DNA from: Casuarina equisetifolia
Lineage: Eukaryota; Streptophyta; Magnoliopsida; Fagales; Casuarinaceae
Assembly (NCBI GenBank): GCA_028551475.1
Contig: CM052359.1
Coordinates: 24,057,583-24,121,582 of the forward strand
Direction: 5' to 3'
DNA length: 64,000 bases
Positions 1 through 12,291 of this stretch are shown here, piece after piece. The number at the start of each line of letters is the position of its first letter. The first letter of the stretch is position 1. A program made the position numbers and the translations under genes. Below the pieces are notes generated by a model, which saw nothing but the letters and a program-made list of their open reading frames with translations, did no database searches and was not told where the DNA came from.

Positions 1-1098
1 AAAATTTAGAAACGAAATTAATTACCTTGTGCATGGCTTGGTACGATCAACAACCTCTGAGGAAGATAAGACTTAACGGGATCAAGATGAATGTGGCACT
101 ATGCAGCTACGAGACGAAGCAACAGCAAGGGGTTTACAACAGACACAGCAAAACCTATTACACCTACTAGCCGAAGCAGAAGCAGAAGCAGAAGCAGCAA
201 ACTATTACTATCTCCCCCCTTTCCCATTTTTCCCTCTCAAAAAACAGGAACTGCAGGGAAGGGGCAAACACCTCACAGTGTGTACAGACAGAGTAAGATC
301 CTAACAGAGTAAATAAGAAAATAAATATGAAGAGGGAGACGAAGATAGGAGGATAAGGAGTTACAGGAAGGCAGACCATCCGGCACTCAAAGCTTTGATA
401 TACGAAAGAGACTGGTCAATGTCAGATTAGGAGCAAGAAAGGATAAAAAAGGATAAAAGCGATTAAAAACAACAGAAGAAGCTGATGAGAAGTAGAATGG
501 ATTAGAAGTCTACGGTGTTTGTTGTGAGTAATCAGTTCCAGATTCTAAGGCATATAAAGGGTCTGAAACCAAATACCTAAGCCTAGGAAGAAAATAGTTA
601 CATTAAGCAATTCGGTGAGGAACTAAACCTAAAGCTTGGAATCATATCTTCAACATTCAACTAGTAAAGTTTGTTGCATAAGGCGCCAACAAATTAAAAT
701 CTGCAGCCGAATAGTACATCCCATAGCAGAGAGCAACTCCACCAATCAGTCAAGTAAATTTCATGCATTACTTCCCTTGTGCTTTCTATACTTCAAAGTT
801 CGCTTCCACCCCGTGCTGCAAAACCCATACAACGCATAAACTCCTCTCGCTATCAGATGTCCATGACTAAATCCAAGTCCATAGCACATCCTAACTCCAC
901 TCCACATAAACCATTCATACAAAATCTAGAGATTGCTGACCAACCAAAGCCATCGCACTTGCTCGTAGCACGACTACTGAGCTAAGCAAACTCTCGGACT
1001 GACTACCAACCAATTTATTCACTCTATGTACAAACTAACACTAACATCCAAGTTCTTAGAGTAGATCTATTTACTGGAGCCCCACACTGTTAACCACA
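1..1098. other. Non-coding: 3' side of the PNRC-motif gene
   Basis: No supported gene. The part just below 1099 is probably 3' untranslated sequence of the minus-strand PNRC-motif gene. At 173-197 there is a GAAGCA hexanucleotide microsatellite of about four units. The short open frames here show no family resemblance. Confidence 0.5.
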
Positions 1099-1719
1099 TC
1101 ACTGATCGTCGATATCAAGATTAAGAATGCGACGTAAGGTCTTCGTAGCAGAGTCCTCACAACGAAAGATATCCCTGGTAGAACTGTTAAACACCCTAGT
1201 AGGCGATGAAGGTGCAGACTTGGCAATTGGATGGCGTGTTTTGACAACCTCAGGGGTCGAACGGGGCAATTCAAGCGACACGGTCCTCTTTGGCCGAAGC
1301 GAGAATTTGGGTATCGGTAAAGAACTCGGCGGCGGCGAGTTCGAGTACGTGGGGCCTGCCCAGCGTTCAGAGAACGAGAGCCTCTTGATACCAATTTCCT
1401 CAGCAAAAGCTCTTTCTTTCTTACGAGCTTTCGCGTTGATATTAATCGGGGCGCTTCTCGGAGTTGTTCTGGAATAACTATTGCTATCAGAGGGTGCAGG
1501 GGATAGTGTTCCACACCGAGGGGAGGAAATGCACCGTTCGGTTACAGGAGTAGCGCAAGCCTTCAATGGAGTCGGGAGTATGCCTGCGCCCACTTGGAAA
1601 CTCCGGCAATTGATCCCACCTAAGTCTCTGGACGGCGAAGAACCAAAGCGTGCCGGCCCACTTGTTTTATCTTTGCCATAGTACTGATTCCTGTGCTGAG
1701 CTACCACCAGGGTCTCCAT
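1099..1719 (-). CDS. PNRC-motif (proline-rich nuclear receptor coactivator-like) protein, 206 aa
   Basis: Single coding exon. The start is the ATG at 1719; the frame stays open two codons further upstream but without an ATG. The protein begins METLVVAQHRNQYY, typical of a plant family of small basic, disordered proteins. Near residues 117-139 it has a W-A-G-P-x-Y-S-N-S-P-P-P-S-S-L-P-I-P-K-F block, and near 192-201 TKTLRRILNL, the two hallmarks of the plant PNRC-like family. In animals and yeast, PNRC/EDC1-type proline motifs bind the decapping enzyme; a decapping role in plants is inference. There are no membrane segments. A 5'-UTR intron is likely: a CCG|GTAA donor lies near 2177 and an acceptor-like AG lies just upstream of the ATG. 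Family call is firm, function is not. Confidence 0.82.
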   Translation of the reverse strand: METLVVAQHRNQYYGKDKTSGPARFGSSPSRDLGGINCRSFQVGAGILPTPLKACATPVTERCISSPRCGTLSPAPSDSNSYSRTTPRSAPININAKARKKERAFAEEIGIKRLSFSERWAGPTYSNSPPPSSLPIPKFSLRPKRTVSLELPRSTPEVVKTRHPIAKSAPSSPTRVFNSSTRDIFRCEDSATKTLRRILNLDIDDQ

Positions 1720-2259
1720 GAGCAAATTCGCTGATTCAGTGACAGTAATCCCACTAGATCAAGCTACAAACCTCTAAAACTCAGCTAAAGGCCTCTACCT
1801 CCCACTAAAAACGACTACTTTCGGTGCTCTAACCCCACGGAAACCACTGAGATTCCCAGATCTTCTCCTGACAGACCAAAATCGAACATCTAACCCCGCC
1901 AGTCAAACCACAGAACAGTATTTGGTCTCTCCGTAACGCGATGTTAGATTACGGGATCAGAAAACCACCCAAAACGAAATCGATTCAAAATGAAACCAGA
2001 TCTTCCCTGGAAACATTCACAGTGACTGTTTACCAAACAAAAAGAAAATTCAAATGAGAGACTGAAACAAAAACAGCAGAAGTAGCGGCAACCAAAGAGA
2101 AGAACCAGAAAAGCTGAACGCTCCATGTTTTACTTCCAATTTCAGGTAGAAGGGAAAGGTAGAGTGAAAAAAATTACCGGAAATCGCAAGATAGTTCGTC
2201 AGTGAAACGAAGATTGTTGGATGTAAGAAAGTGGAGGTCCTTTGCACCTGATTTTCCGA

Positions 2260-5200
2260 GATGATATTGCGATTACGAACTTCTTCAAGACTTCTGGGTG
2301 TAGAGTGACATGGGAAACCGGAGCCCCAAGAATCAACGGATCTGAAAATGATTTTCTCAGTCGAAATTTAATCGCTGGGTATATTACCGTGCGAGGTCGG
2401 GCAGTGAATGCCTCGTTTCACGGAACCACTTTCTCTTTTTATCTTTTTCTTTTTCGGAATGCATATGATTGTTGTCTCTTTCTCATTTCCTTTTCTTTTT
2501 TTTTTTAATGATTTTTCATTCTATTTAATCTTTGATGTCAATTTCAGCTAATGTTTCAAGATGAAAGTTATGTCAAACTAAGCTCACATTATCAACTATT
2601 AATTTTGCATTCAAGAGTTTACTTGGTGGTAATTAGGTAATTAAAAATGTTTAGAACTTAATATCAGTGATAATCATTTTTATCTATTATTATTTTGTCG
2701 CATTTAGAGAATCATGTATTTACTATTAGTAAGTCTAAATATGATTTTAAAAAAATATATATAATTTGAAACAATTGATTTATAATACTATTTGACTATA
2801 AATCTAAAAACCTATAAAATTGTTGTGCATAATTTCGAGACAAACGTATCATAAATTCATATAATTCTTATTTTGAGTCAAAGGAGGGAGTTGAGTCCAT
2901 AATATAAAAAATAATTCGTCTCTATATATAATTTAAATATGTTGCGCATGTTAAATATATTGTGTTATTTATTGATTTGTTATCGCACAATTTAATATTT
3001 TTAAAGTCTCGAGTATAATTATCCCCATAAATGGTCATCAATTTTTAATATAAATTATAAAGTTTTGAAGTGTAGTTTTTACTTTTATTTTTATACAAAG
3101 TACTAACTACATGGTAAAAAAATTCCACCCATTTGTGCAAAAAGAGGTTAAATAATATAAGAACAAAATTTATATATTTAATTAAGTATGGAAAGCTTTC
3201 TAAATAATTTGTCAAATTTACGGTGCTGCAAATTTTGACCACTAAAGGTCACATCGCATGGGAAACGGACCATATCCGTCGCACTCATTCAAGTCGTGCG
3301 AGGCGGTGGGCAAAGCAACCGGCGTAGAAGATAAAGATAAGATAAAAAAAAAAAAAAAGTTGGTCCAGGTGTCCGTTTCCTGGAAGCTACTCCGTCATCT
3401 TTTTTGTTGGCAACCGGGTGACGAGAAGTTGGTGGGGAAAGACAAACAGCATCTTATATTTATTTATTTATTTTGACCATAAAGATCTTGAATGAATTGA
3501 TTATTTGATGTGTGGTCCAAACTCCGAAGTGGTTCCTTGCTTGTTGCTGTGGTTCAAAAAGTGGGAGCTTTTTAGGTTCCCAACTTTCTTCTACTTGCCG
3601 AAAGGGATTAAGGACCAACATCAAATGTTATATGAACTAAAGTTTCTAAGAAATTTCATATATCTTTTTCACATTTTGTTTTGTGTGCAAAGAAGACACG
3701 TTGTTCTAGGAATGCGAGACAAGATAGGAAGATATTTCTTGATGCCCTACATGTGTGGATACCTAACGTGGAATCAAATTAAACTAAGACCCACCTGCTG
3801 TTGACTCCATCCAACATTTAAAACAAATCGTATAACTTGTATTGTAATACAAAATTTTTTAATTTGACGTGGTTCTTTTGCTTTACATTATGACATTGAT
3901 TCAAAGTTGTATAAAGTAAAACAAATTCAATTTAAACTTTAATATTATGATCTAATTTATAAAAAAAAAATATCCATATCCAATTTATTTTCTCCCATAC
4001 CTCCTCAATATTAAGATTGTTGAGGTCGACACTCAACAACCAAAGCTTGGAGCTTAATTTTTTTGTAACTCTTGATATAGGTAATATGTGGTTGAAAGAA
4101 AAGATTAAACGGACAAATTTAGACAATACTAAAAAATCATACAATTGTGTGATTCTTTCTATAACGGATGTTTGATTCTTTATATAAATGTGATTACGGG
4201 ATATATTGTTATGATATAAAATGTTCATTAGAAATTGCTGCATATATTTTTTCTTAATGAACACAATTGTATCCCGTTACAGAATTAACTCAGTCTTGTT
4301 ACATTGTCTTAATTTGAAAAATGCAAGAAGAATGAGAGCACCAACTAGCCTTATCATGTAAGCAAAGCTCAAATCAACATAGTTAAAATATGAATTATGT
4401 GTTATGAGAGCACCAACCAGCATTATAAATGTGTATTTGAACTAAATTAGACTCACCATGTGTGTGACCTTTTGTGCTGTATCTTCCAAACTAGTCTTCC
4501 ATTTTGGATAGGATTGCAGAATTTTGGGTTTGAAGAGGCACAGCGCTTTTCTTCCTTGGGTCTTGCAGATGCATACCTAGCCCAAATATATGGGCCTAGC
4601 AAAAGACACTTATTGTTTTCGGATAACACTACGGAGGAACCACTTTGTCCGGACATGGCGACGTGAAGTCCACCGTATCTTTAAGGAAGTGAAATGCTAT
4701 GCAGATTACTAAATGTTCACGGAAGGAAGACAAATGGAGACCAAATATTCGGATCAATCAATGACCAAATTTTTTTTTAACATTTTAAATCCTAAACCCT
4801 GAACCTTAATTAAGTCACATGACAAACAAAAGCATAAGATCTTGAGTAATTATACCCCAGGGACAAAATTATCGGCCATAGTTAGCTGCGTTTCCATTTC
4901 ACCTAAAATTATGATGCTACGTTGTCTGGGCATGCAACCAAGCTCATTTTTCATCTCTTAGGCATTGTGATGCTCGTGAGCGAACTGGGCATGTAGGTTG
5001 GATCAGATGGTGTGGTATATGATACAAGATAATAAGTGATAAATAAGGCATGTCATCAAACATACCACCAACATCTTGGATAAACATCCAAGGATAGGTT
5101 TTTAAACAAAGTTGGATTCATCTTGTTAGATCCTGGAGAGCAACCTCATACGATATGAGAAGTGGCTTATGAATAAGATTAAATTAAGTCAACATTTTTT

Positions 5201-5567
5201 TTTGGGACAACTTTGGTTTTAAAATTTTTTTACTTTATCTTGACTTAAAAGTTTGTGCCTTTGTAAAAGAACACATACATACAACATGGTGAAACAGAGC
5301 ACTTGAACACCATAAAAATCCGGTATAGTATAGCAACATTGCTAGTTTGGGGGTTATATTTGTTGGGTTGTTAATGAAAGTGTATAAATTGAACACAAAA
5401 GTGATGGCACTGGCATTAATTTCTTATAATCTACCAATTATATTTAGTGTGCTTATGTAAAATTGTTTGCTTATTTTGACTACTTGTGGGCAACAATCTT
5501 AATTCTTTACATATGGCACTGAACTGCACTGCGGGGATAACATCCGTTCAAGGCCATTAAAGTTCCC
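2260..5567. other. AT-rich intergenic DNA
   Basis: No supported gene. The DNA is AT-rich with homopolymer runs. The longest open frames, such as 3505-3804 on plus and 3932-4264 on minus, have low-complexity AT-driven composition and no recognisable domain. Confidence 0.5.
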
Positions 5568-5700
5568 TTTTTTTTTTTTTTCCTTTTTTTTTCTTTTAAG
5601 GTAAAAGGGTTAGGGATTCTAGTATCTCAAACCCAAGACTTCGTTGGTTCCAGACCACTTTTGTTCCCACTAAAGCCAAGGCATCTTGATCATTTTCCCT
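5568..5700 (-). mobile_element. SINE-like element, copy 1 (tRNA-derived type)
   Basis: Read on the minus strand, this has a box-A-like TGGCTTTAGTGG, then a box-B-like GGGTTTGAGATAC, then a short tail that runs into an A-rich stretch (the T-rich run at 5568-5598 on plus). This order is that of a tRNA-derived SINE with a poly(A) tail. The box-B-to-tail part is similar to the plus-strand copy at 7630-7717, which supports a shared family. The 5' limit is approximate and no target-site duplication was confirmed. Confidence 0.42.
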
Positions 5701-5769
5701 TGCTGCCATTAACTTCTTGAACCAATAATCTTTGTGGTGTTTCCATGTTGCTTCATTAGCTTTTCAGCA

Positions 5770-6080
5770 TGTTGGAGATTGTCCCAGATCAGTCCCGGAT
5801 GCTAAGTTCTTCAACTTTATTAATAGCGGTATCCTTACTGTTTATAATGCATTTTGAGAAGATATGCCAACTTATTATATGATATCAAAGCCACGAATGA
5901 GCTTTCACTTCATAAACCCTCACACTTCAAAATTGAGTTTCAGTCCACTTACAATGCTTATGTCAGCATACAAGTGAAAGAGAGTATTAAATGTGGATGT
6001 TGTCCCACATTAGAAGTATGAAGATGAGTCATTGATCTTATAAGTGATGAGATTTTTCTCTTTAATATATAATTTTTTTT
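5770..6080 (+). mobile_element. Possible degraded TRIM-like element
   Basis: An LTR-like start TGTTGGAGATTGTCCCA lies at 5770. A primer-binding-like TGATATCAAAG follows at 5880-5890. A second LTR-like segment with TTGTCCCACATTAG begins near 5985, after a purine-rich stretch. The order LTR, primer site, short spacer, polypurine, LTR fits a terminal-repeat retrotransposon in miniature. It resembles the clearer element at 16393-16719. The two ends are strongly diverged, so this is old and broken, and the limits are approximate. Confidence 0.35.
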
Positions 6081-6659
6081 TGTTTTTTTCACTTTCAAGA
6101 TATCAAAGATTTTAAAAATATAGCACAACATTATGTTAAAGATTTTCTAATCGTCATACATGTCGCTCAAATAATCATATATATTTCAACCTAAGACACA
6201 TTCACAACAAATCATTCAAAATGTATAAAGATGATATGAACAATAAGTTTATTTCCTTGAATCATAACAAAGTTCTAGTATTCTTTCAATAATCACAACA
6301 CAAAAATAATTATCACCAAATACAAGCGTATGATTTTTGTTGTAATCTTTAGATCAAAATATATATGCTTAGCAAATGATCAACCCCTTGAGATATTGAA
6401 AGAGTATTTCAACAATAGCACAATATCCCAAAAAATTCCATTTTGGGCTCTAACACAAATCAGCCCCAAACAATCACTACTTGCTGTCCAAATGATCGTT
6501 CAAAGATAGTAGTAGATAAGCAAGATAAAGTGAAAAAAAAAAAATTCACAAGATTAAGCCAAGGAAATGATGATTTAGAATAGCTTTTTTTTTTTTTTTT
6601 TTAATCCTTATACTATAAACCAATGTTTTTGTCTTTTTGTGCACTATTTTTATCATTAT

Positions 6660-7145
6660 CGTTATCGTTAAAAAGAAAATAGGGAATCACCACATATAGG
6701 ATTATAAGATAGTATTCTAACTTCTTATGCGGGATGAATTCCAACATATCCCCTTTACACTCAAAGAATGTGTAACATTTGAGTGTGAACAATATTAAGA
6801 GTCAAGGTGAGAAAGCTCAAATACAATATTATATTGAGTGACTTGGTAACATTTTCAAAAGACATATAAGGTCAAGAGAAAAAGGAGAACCACCACATAT
6901 AAGGCACATGATATTATTCTAACGTCTTGTGGGACAAATTTCAACATGGTCGTTTCACAATGAAAAGAGTATAATATTTAGGCGGGGATAATATCAAAGA
7001 CTAGAAGTGAGAAGACCTAACTTTAATATTATATTAAGTGGCTTGGTAACATTCCTAAAAAATGTTTTAAGAGAAAAGGAAGAACCATCACATATACGGT
7101 CTCACAGGATAATGTTTTAACTTTGGTACGGGACAAATTCTAACA
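6660..7145 (-). repeat. Tandem 200-bp repeat array with LTR-like units (TRIM-like, three LTR-like copies)
   Basis: Read on minus, three LTR-like units start with TGTT(A/G)GAATTTGTCCC-type sequence at 7145, 6946 and 6746, giving a spacing of 199-200 bp. Each unit continues into a shared TATATGTGGTGGTTCTCC-like block. The spacers between units share ATGTTACCAAG(C/T)CACT and a following AT-rich block. The layout is therefore LTR-spacer-LTR-spacer-LTR, as described for tandemly arranged TRIM elements that share LTRs. No coding capacity is present. The copies differ at many positions, so the array is an old fossil. Confidence 0.6.
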
Positions 7146-9785
7146 ATTTTTTCTTCTATTCACCCTCCCGAAACAGTCACACACGAGAGCATATAAAAAC
7201 TGTAATCGAATAATTTGTTAGTGTAATGATTTGTTGCAGGTGACCGTTGGAGAAAAAAACACTGCACAGCAAGGGTAAGACAGGGGAAGAGTAAGAGAGA
7301 GAGATGAAAAAAAAAAAAAAAAACCCCAAAAGCCAACTATTTATTTGCACAAACCGTGTTTCAGGTTTTTCCTCCCTCGGACCACTCTCTTTCTTCAAAA
7401 CGCTCAACATCATTAAGTTTTCAAATAAACGGGCCAGGCTTGCGGTTTGGTACAATTTTACAGATTGAGCTGGACTACAGTTACTAAAAGATTTGGGCTG
7501 GATAGCAATCAATTTATATTTTTGAAAGAGATGATTTCTCAACCTACATAAGTCAAAATATAAATAAAACAAATATATGGACTGGGTAAAAACAATGAAG
7601 ATAAATATATTCTTATATTTAATATTTGGTTCAATTGAGAGCTGGCACTGTCTAAGATCTCTTAGATCTTAGGTTTGATATACACTACACTCTCCTTTTA
7701 TCTTAAAAAAAAAAAAGGAAGAGAAATTTTCATTTTCTCAAATTGCATGCATTGTATATTAAAAAAATTATTGAAGCACAATATTAATAAAAATATTATA
7801 CAAGATTAGCTCATATTATTTTTTTGTATATGACACAACTTTTTATATTAATTTTTTTTTCAAAAGTACACTTCACTGTCTGTCATTATCAATATAAATA
7901 AAAGAATACCTATATTTATAATAAAAATATCCTGATTCTGTTTAAATTGATTTGCTTTATAGACTCACTTGCGCCTTCTTCCCATATAATTGGCCCAATG
8001 GTAGCGTTTGTTGGTCCTAAATATCTATTATTGTCTTGTGTTATAATTTTGGATTATTTAAGGATTATATGAACGCACTAAAATATTAATGTTCTTCTAA
8101 TAATGTTCATCTGAAACAAAAGGAAAAAAAAAAAGGATAAAAAGGCTTTATTGATGCCTTATTATTATGTGTTAGACGTATAATCTCTTGTTTAAATGAG
8201 AGGTCTAGTCACTCTAGTGGAATTTCTTAACATTATGTTTTGTTCTAGACAGGCTGATATGATAGAATCTAATAACGATGAGGATGTTCTTGGTGAATGT
8301 GGTCGAATGAATTCATCCTCGGCTGCTAAAACCCTAGGTCGTGGCATATCTTGTTCCAAGAAACTATTTGGTGTGAGTTGTGACAGTGATGGATTCTTGT
8401 CGTTTCATTGAGTGGAAATATTCTCTCGAATTGCTTTGTCTCTATTTACAAAGAATTCGTTATCTAGATATCATAAAATTTGTATCTCTATTGCACATTT
8501 GAACGATCCATGAAAATGAAAATAATGCCTCTTTAGGTAAATTTGTCCAACTATATTAGCATAGCAGAGACTATTAAGGATACTAGGATGTAATATTGAA
8601 AGTGGTATCCGACACAGATTTTCAAAAGGTTTTCTTTCCTTTGGTAATCTTGATGGCATTGAATATAATCAAATAAGCAGTTGTAAATATATATTCTTTT
8701 AAAATAGTTTCAGGTATGTTGAAATATATATTCTCGTAAAACATTTTCATGTATATTGGCTTAAAATCTTAATGCTCCTACGATATCTACAACATGCATG
8801 GGTTTTCTCCCTACAGTACAATATTATTTAGAATCATAAACACAATGAATTTCACGTATAATCCTAATGATGAAATAATAATTATATTCATGTTTAAAAT
8901 TCTGTGGAGAATTATCCATTCTTATTCTTTTAATATATTCTTCAATGAGTTTTGACCATGACAAAGAAATTTTTAATAATTGGTATTGTATCACTTTTTT
9001 GATGTTCGAGAAGGGTTTATGTTTCTATTGCAAAATAATCAACAATAGCTAGAGTGTTTCCCACTTGTCTTCCCAATGAAGAAAGAAGTCCTCACCTAGA
9101 GTATATCCTTAAGACAGATTATACTATAATCTTTTACTCATTTTACCTCATATATACTTATATAAATATACAAGAGAAACATAATAAAAAAGAGGACATA
9201 GAACATTTCATGTTATGTTGTTGTTACTAATATAAAATTTTTAATTGTATCATGCAGTAGTTTACAGATAAAATCGAACTATATAATTGCCTTTACATTT
9301 TTTTTTTAATTTGAGATTCTAATATATAGGGAAAGTGGTATTATAATGTTTTTGGTTGATTGGATCGGTACCACCTTATAAGGAAAGGCAGGGCCAGAAT
9401 CTTGTTGAATGGCGTATGAATATTAATCTCGGCACCGTCCAATATTTATATACTTATCTTTAGTTTGTGTTTGTGGTTGTGGTTGTGGTGTGGTGTTTTA
9501 TCGTTGCTTTCGAACTTTGTTCGATGTGATTGATGGTTTATAATATAAGACCCATCGTTGCTTTATCAGTCTTTAAAAGCAGTGAGGAAACCCATTGCCA
9601 GCAGCCGGGGTCTTCGCCATCATATTCCCTCTCTCTGAGTCAGAAAAAGACTTGACCCTATTGAAATCAACCACGTATCTTCCTATCGTCCACGGTATTC
9701 CAGTCTTTCTATTTTCCACGGAAGCTGCAATCTTTGTTTCTGATTTCTGGCAAATTCAGTATTTTCTTGAAGGTTCTCTTCCGCC
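7146..9785. other. Intergenic DNA upstream of the HSP20-like gene
   Basis: Apart from the SINE-like copy near 7630-7717, nothing is supported. Open frames at 7177-7572 (-) and 8196-8411 (+) show no recognised domain. The last few hundred bases before 9786 are the promoter and 5' UTR of the HSP20-like gene. Confidence 0.45.
7630..7717 (+). mobile_element. SINE-like element, copy 2 (3' part)
   Basis: CTTAGGTTTGATATAC at about 7669-7684 resembles the box-B region of the copy at 5568-5700. It is followed by the same kind of pyrimidine-rich linker, CTCCTTTTATCTT, and a run of about 12 A. The matching tail and A-run, in opposite orientation to the first copy, point to one SINE family. The 5' part is weak, so this copy may be truncated. 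Confidence 0.38.
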
Positions 9786-10286
9786 ATGAAGGTTCACCAG
9801 CGAGCCATGCCCTCCCAATGCAAAGTTGTTTCCAACAAGCTCCGGAGACTTCCCCACGTGTTCGCCAGAGTCCTCGAGCTCCCTCTTCCCTCGGATGCCG
9901 ACGTTTTAGTCGAGGAAACCTCCAACTCTTTACGCTTCACCGTCGCCATCACCAACAAATACGCAAACATCACCAGCGAAGTCCAGGCGGAAGCGATCAA
10001 CATCTTCCCTGGCGTGGCAAAGATAGTGATCAAGGGAACAGGAGGAGCAGATTATTCGTTATTGAGCAAACCCGAGCTTGATCTTTGGAGGTATCGGCTT
10101 CCGTCTTCGACGAGGCCGGAGATGGCGCGCGCGAGCTGTAGCGGCGGGAAACTGGTTGTGACGGTGCCGAAATCCGGGGACTCAGAAAATGGAATTTTTG
10201 AGAAGCGTAAGGCTAAAGCTGGAGAAGGCGAAGAAGAAGCAGGGAGTTGGCGTGGAAGGAACGCGAGGCAGGTTCTTGTTCAGTAA
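9786..10286 (+). CDS. HSP20-like (alpha-crystallin domain) protein, 166 aa
   Basis: Single exon from the ATG at 9786. The alpha-crystallin-like fold spans about residues 36-130. It has a beta-rich start (ADVLVEETSNSLRFTVAITN), a central region with IKGTGGADYSLL, and the closing strand GGKLVVTVPKSG at about 120-131. The charged tail (GEGEEEAGSW) is low complexity. The classic GxL motif of heat-inducible small HSPs is replaced by KLVVTV. This fits the plant 'HSP20-like chaperones superfamily', a divergent group often not heat-induced, rather than a class I or II small HSP. No signal peptide is seen, so the cytosol or nucleus is likely. Chaperone activity is inferred from the fold only. Confidence 0.75.
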   Translation: MKVHQRAMPSQCKVVSNKLRRLPHVFARVLELPLPSDADVLVEETSNSLRFTVAITNKYANITSEVQAEAINIFPGVAKIVIKGTGGADYSLLSKPELDLWRYRLPSSTRPEMARASCSGGKLVVTVPKSGDSENGIFEKRKAKAGEGEEEAGSWRGRNARQVLVQ

Positions 10287-12290
10287 CTTGTCTTTCTTGT
10301 CGCAACGACTCACCGGAATCTTGCCGTGCGTCAAACTAATAAAAGAACAAAAGTGTCTCTCTTTATGTTCTTGAATCCTGGTATATTAGTTTGGACTACT
10401 GTTTAAATGAAATCGAGTTTCTGCCCCACCGGCTAACTCTTTACCAAGAAAATTTGGCTAGATATGAGCGTAGTTAAGTTTTGTCGGAGGTTGCTTTAGA
10501 CGAACTTCCTTTGTTTACTGTCTTAAGCTAACAATTTGGAAGCACTACAGCGTTACTATCCTAAGTTCTGCCCAACAAACATTACTGTCAACCAGATTAA
10601 GAAGGAATTGTTGAGTATGATTTGGCCTTCGTTCAACCTGTTGAGAGAGCCAAATCCCACATCATATCGGACACCCAAGTATCGCGCCTTCCACTAAGTG
10701 GCTTCTTCCTACTGCTGCTTAGGAGTTTTGGTAGGACAAAAAACTCATTCTTACATGGTATCATAACTAAGTAATGAATTACTGATAGTAGACGAGGCCC
10801 CCTCTACGGGAAACTTAAAACGTGAGACTATAAGGGAGTGTCGAGAGAACAAGGTCCACATTAAAATGGTGAGCCAAGTATTTAGGTGTGTGCTTCTTTT
10901 ATTACTGTTTATAAGTTTTGGTAGGACAAGGACCATTTTTACACTAACCCTTTTTTAAAAATTGTGGTGCAAGATTGACTTTTTTCTGCCCTTCTCTTGG
11001 AAGCAGGGAATTTTCTTCTGTCGAGCCAGTTTAGCTCACGGCCTACGTTAGATATTTTGTGAAACATTTTCGACTGCAGAAACCTTCGTCTGGCTTCAAG
11101 TGATGCCTACACAGTGGCAGTGGTTGCTTTCAGTTTGGGTATTGGTACTCTAAACTCAATGCGCAATCCTTATCGTTTTGGGAACAAGCTTTGGGACTAA
11201 GTCAAGGATAAGCCGAAGCTTTCCTTCAGTACCGTCTGCAACCTTATAAAGCCACCTTGAACTCTCTCCTCGGCAATGGGTGGGTAACACTAAAATTGAA
11301 TGCACATGTCTTTTTGCTTGGCCTTTCTCACGCTTCAACTTTTCCATCTGACGAGCACAATGCATAAAGTAGGTGGTTGTTGAATGTATAGCCTTTCAAC
11401 TTTTTTTTTTTGCTTTCTTTAACAGAGGCATGTCACTTCAGAACGAAAGAAAAGCTGAATAGGATGCCCACAGTCCCCCCAATTTCTCCAATGTCAAGCG
11501 TAATTATCATTTTCTTGAAGCTAGGGAAACGAACATATCCATGTTGGTTGTCACTGTTGGCCCTCAGTGAGTGGAAGACCCTTTATATTCGAGAACAGTC
11601 AGCAAACACCTTATGGCATCAATTAAAAGATAACTTAAAAATTGATTGTTCAATGCCTTTGTGCTTCAACGGTCATCAAACACCTTTTTCTTTCACTTCC
11701 TATTTGCTTTAGACGGAGTTGGGGGGATGTGAGGTCCTGAATTTGGTTCCCATCTCCCTTTCGACGTGACGACTGATTAAAAAATGGCCATCTCTGAGAA
11801 TTGGGAAAGGGGCGGAAAGTTGAGGTTGGAAAGAGTTCCCCTTTCATCTTGTAGCATTTTTCTCTTTTCTTTCGTAAATCAACCATGTTCACTTGGAGAC
11901 AAATTCAAGGTGACCCTCATTTTCTTTAGACCAACTGAGCTCATCAATATTCTGTGGTATACTCGTGGTACTTCTCCACCTCCACTTTCTGCGCTAAAGA
12001 AAAAGCTTTTCTCAAAGCTACTTTGTCACTTTCCAACATAATTTCAGTCCTTTTTTTCCCTGTATCTCACTTACCTCGGTGATTTACAGGAGTTCGTTAT
12101 TTGTTTAATCAACCAATTACCAGCCAGTCAAGATTTTGGTACATTAGAATCTTTAGGTACATTATCAAAGAGAGTATAGTATCACAATAAATATGAAAAA
12201 ATAGGAGAAGTGACAAACGGTGATAAAGCAAAATCTCTGCTGCTTAATTTTGAAATATTGGTTAAGTTAGGAAGCTCAGAAGGGTATGTA
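10287..12290. other. Intergenic DNA between the HSP20-like and LEA genes
   Basis: The 3' UTR of the HSP20-like gene is followed by the TRIM element at 10639-10943. Beyond that, no open frame carries a recognised domain; the frames at 11410-11712 (+) and 11650-11892 (-) are composition-driven. Confidence 0.45.
10639..10943 (+). mobile_element. TRIM element (miniature non-autonomous LTR retrotransposon)
   Basis: The left LTR is 10639-10755, beginning TGTTGAGAGAGCC and ending TTACA. Directly after it is TGGTATCATAAC at 10756, which matches the usual plant primer-binding site complementary to initiator tRNA-Met. The internal region is only about 80 bp and ends in a purine tract, AAGGGAG. The right LTR is 10839-10943, beginning TGTCGAGAGAAC and ending TTACA; both LTRs share AGTTTTGGTAGGACAA near the end. 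There is no coding capacity. The LTRs are clearly diverged, so the insertion is old. No clean target-site duplication is visible. Confidence 0.7.
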
Positions 12291-12291
12291 A

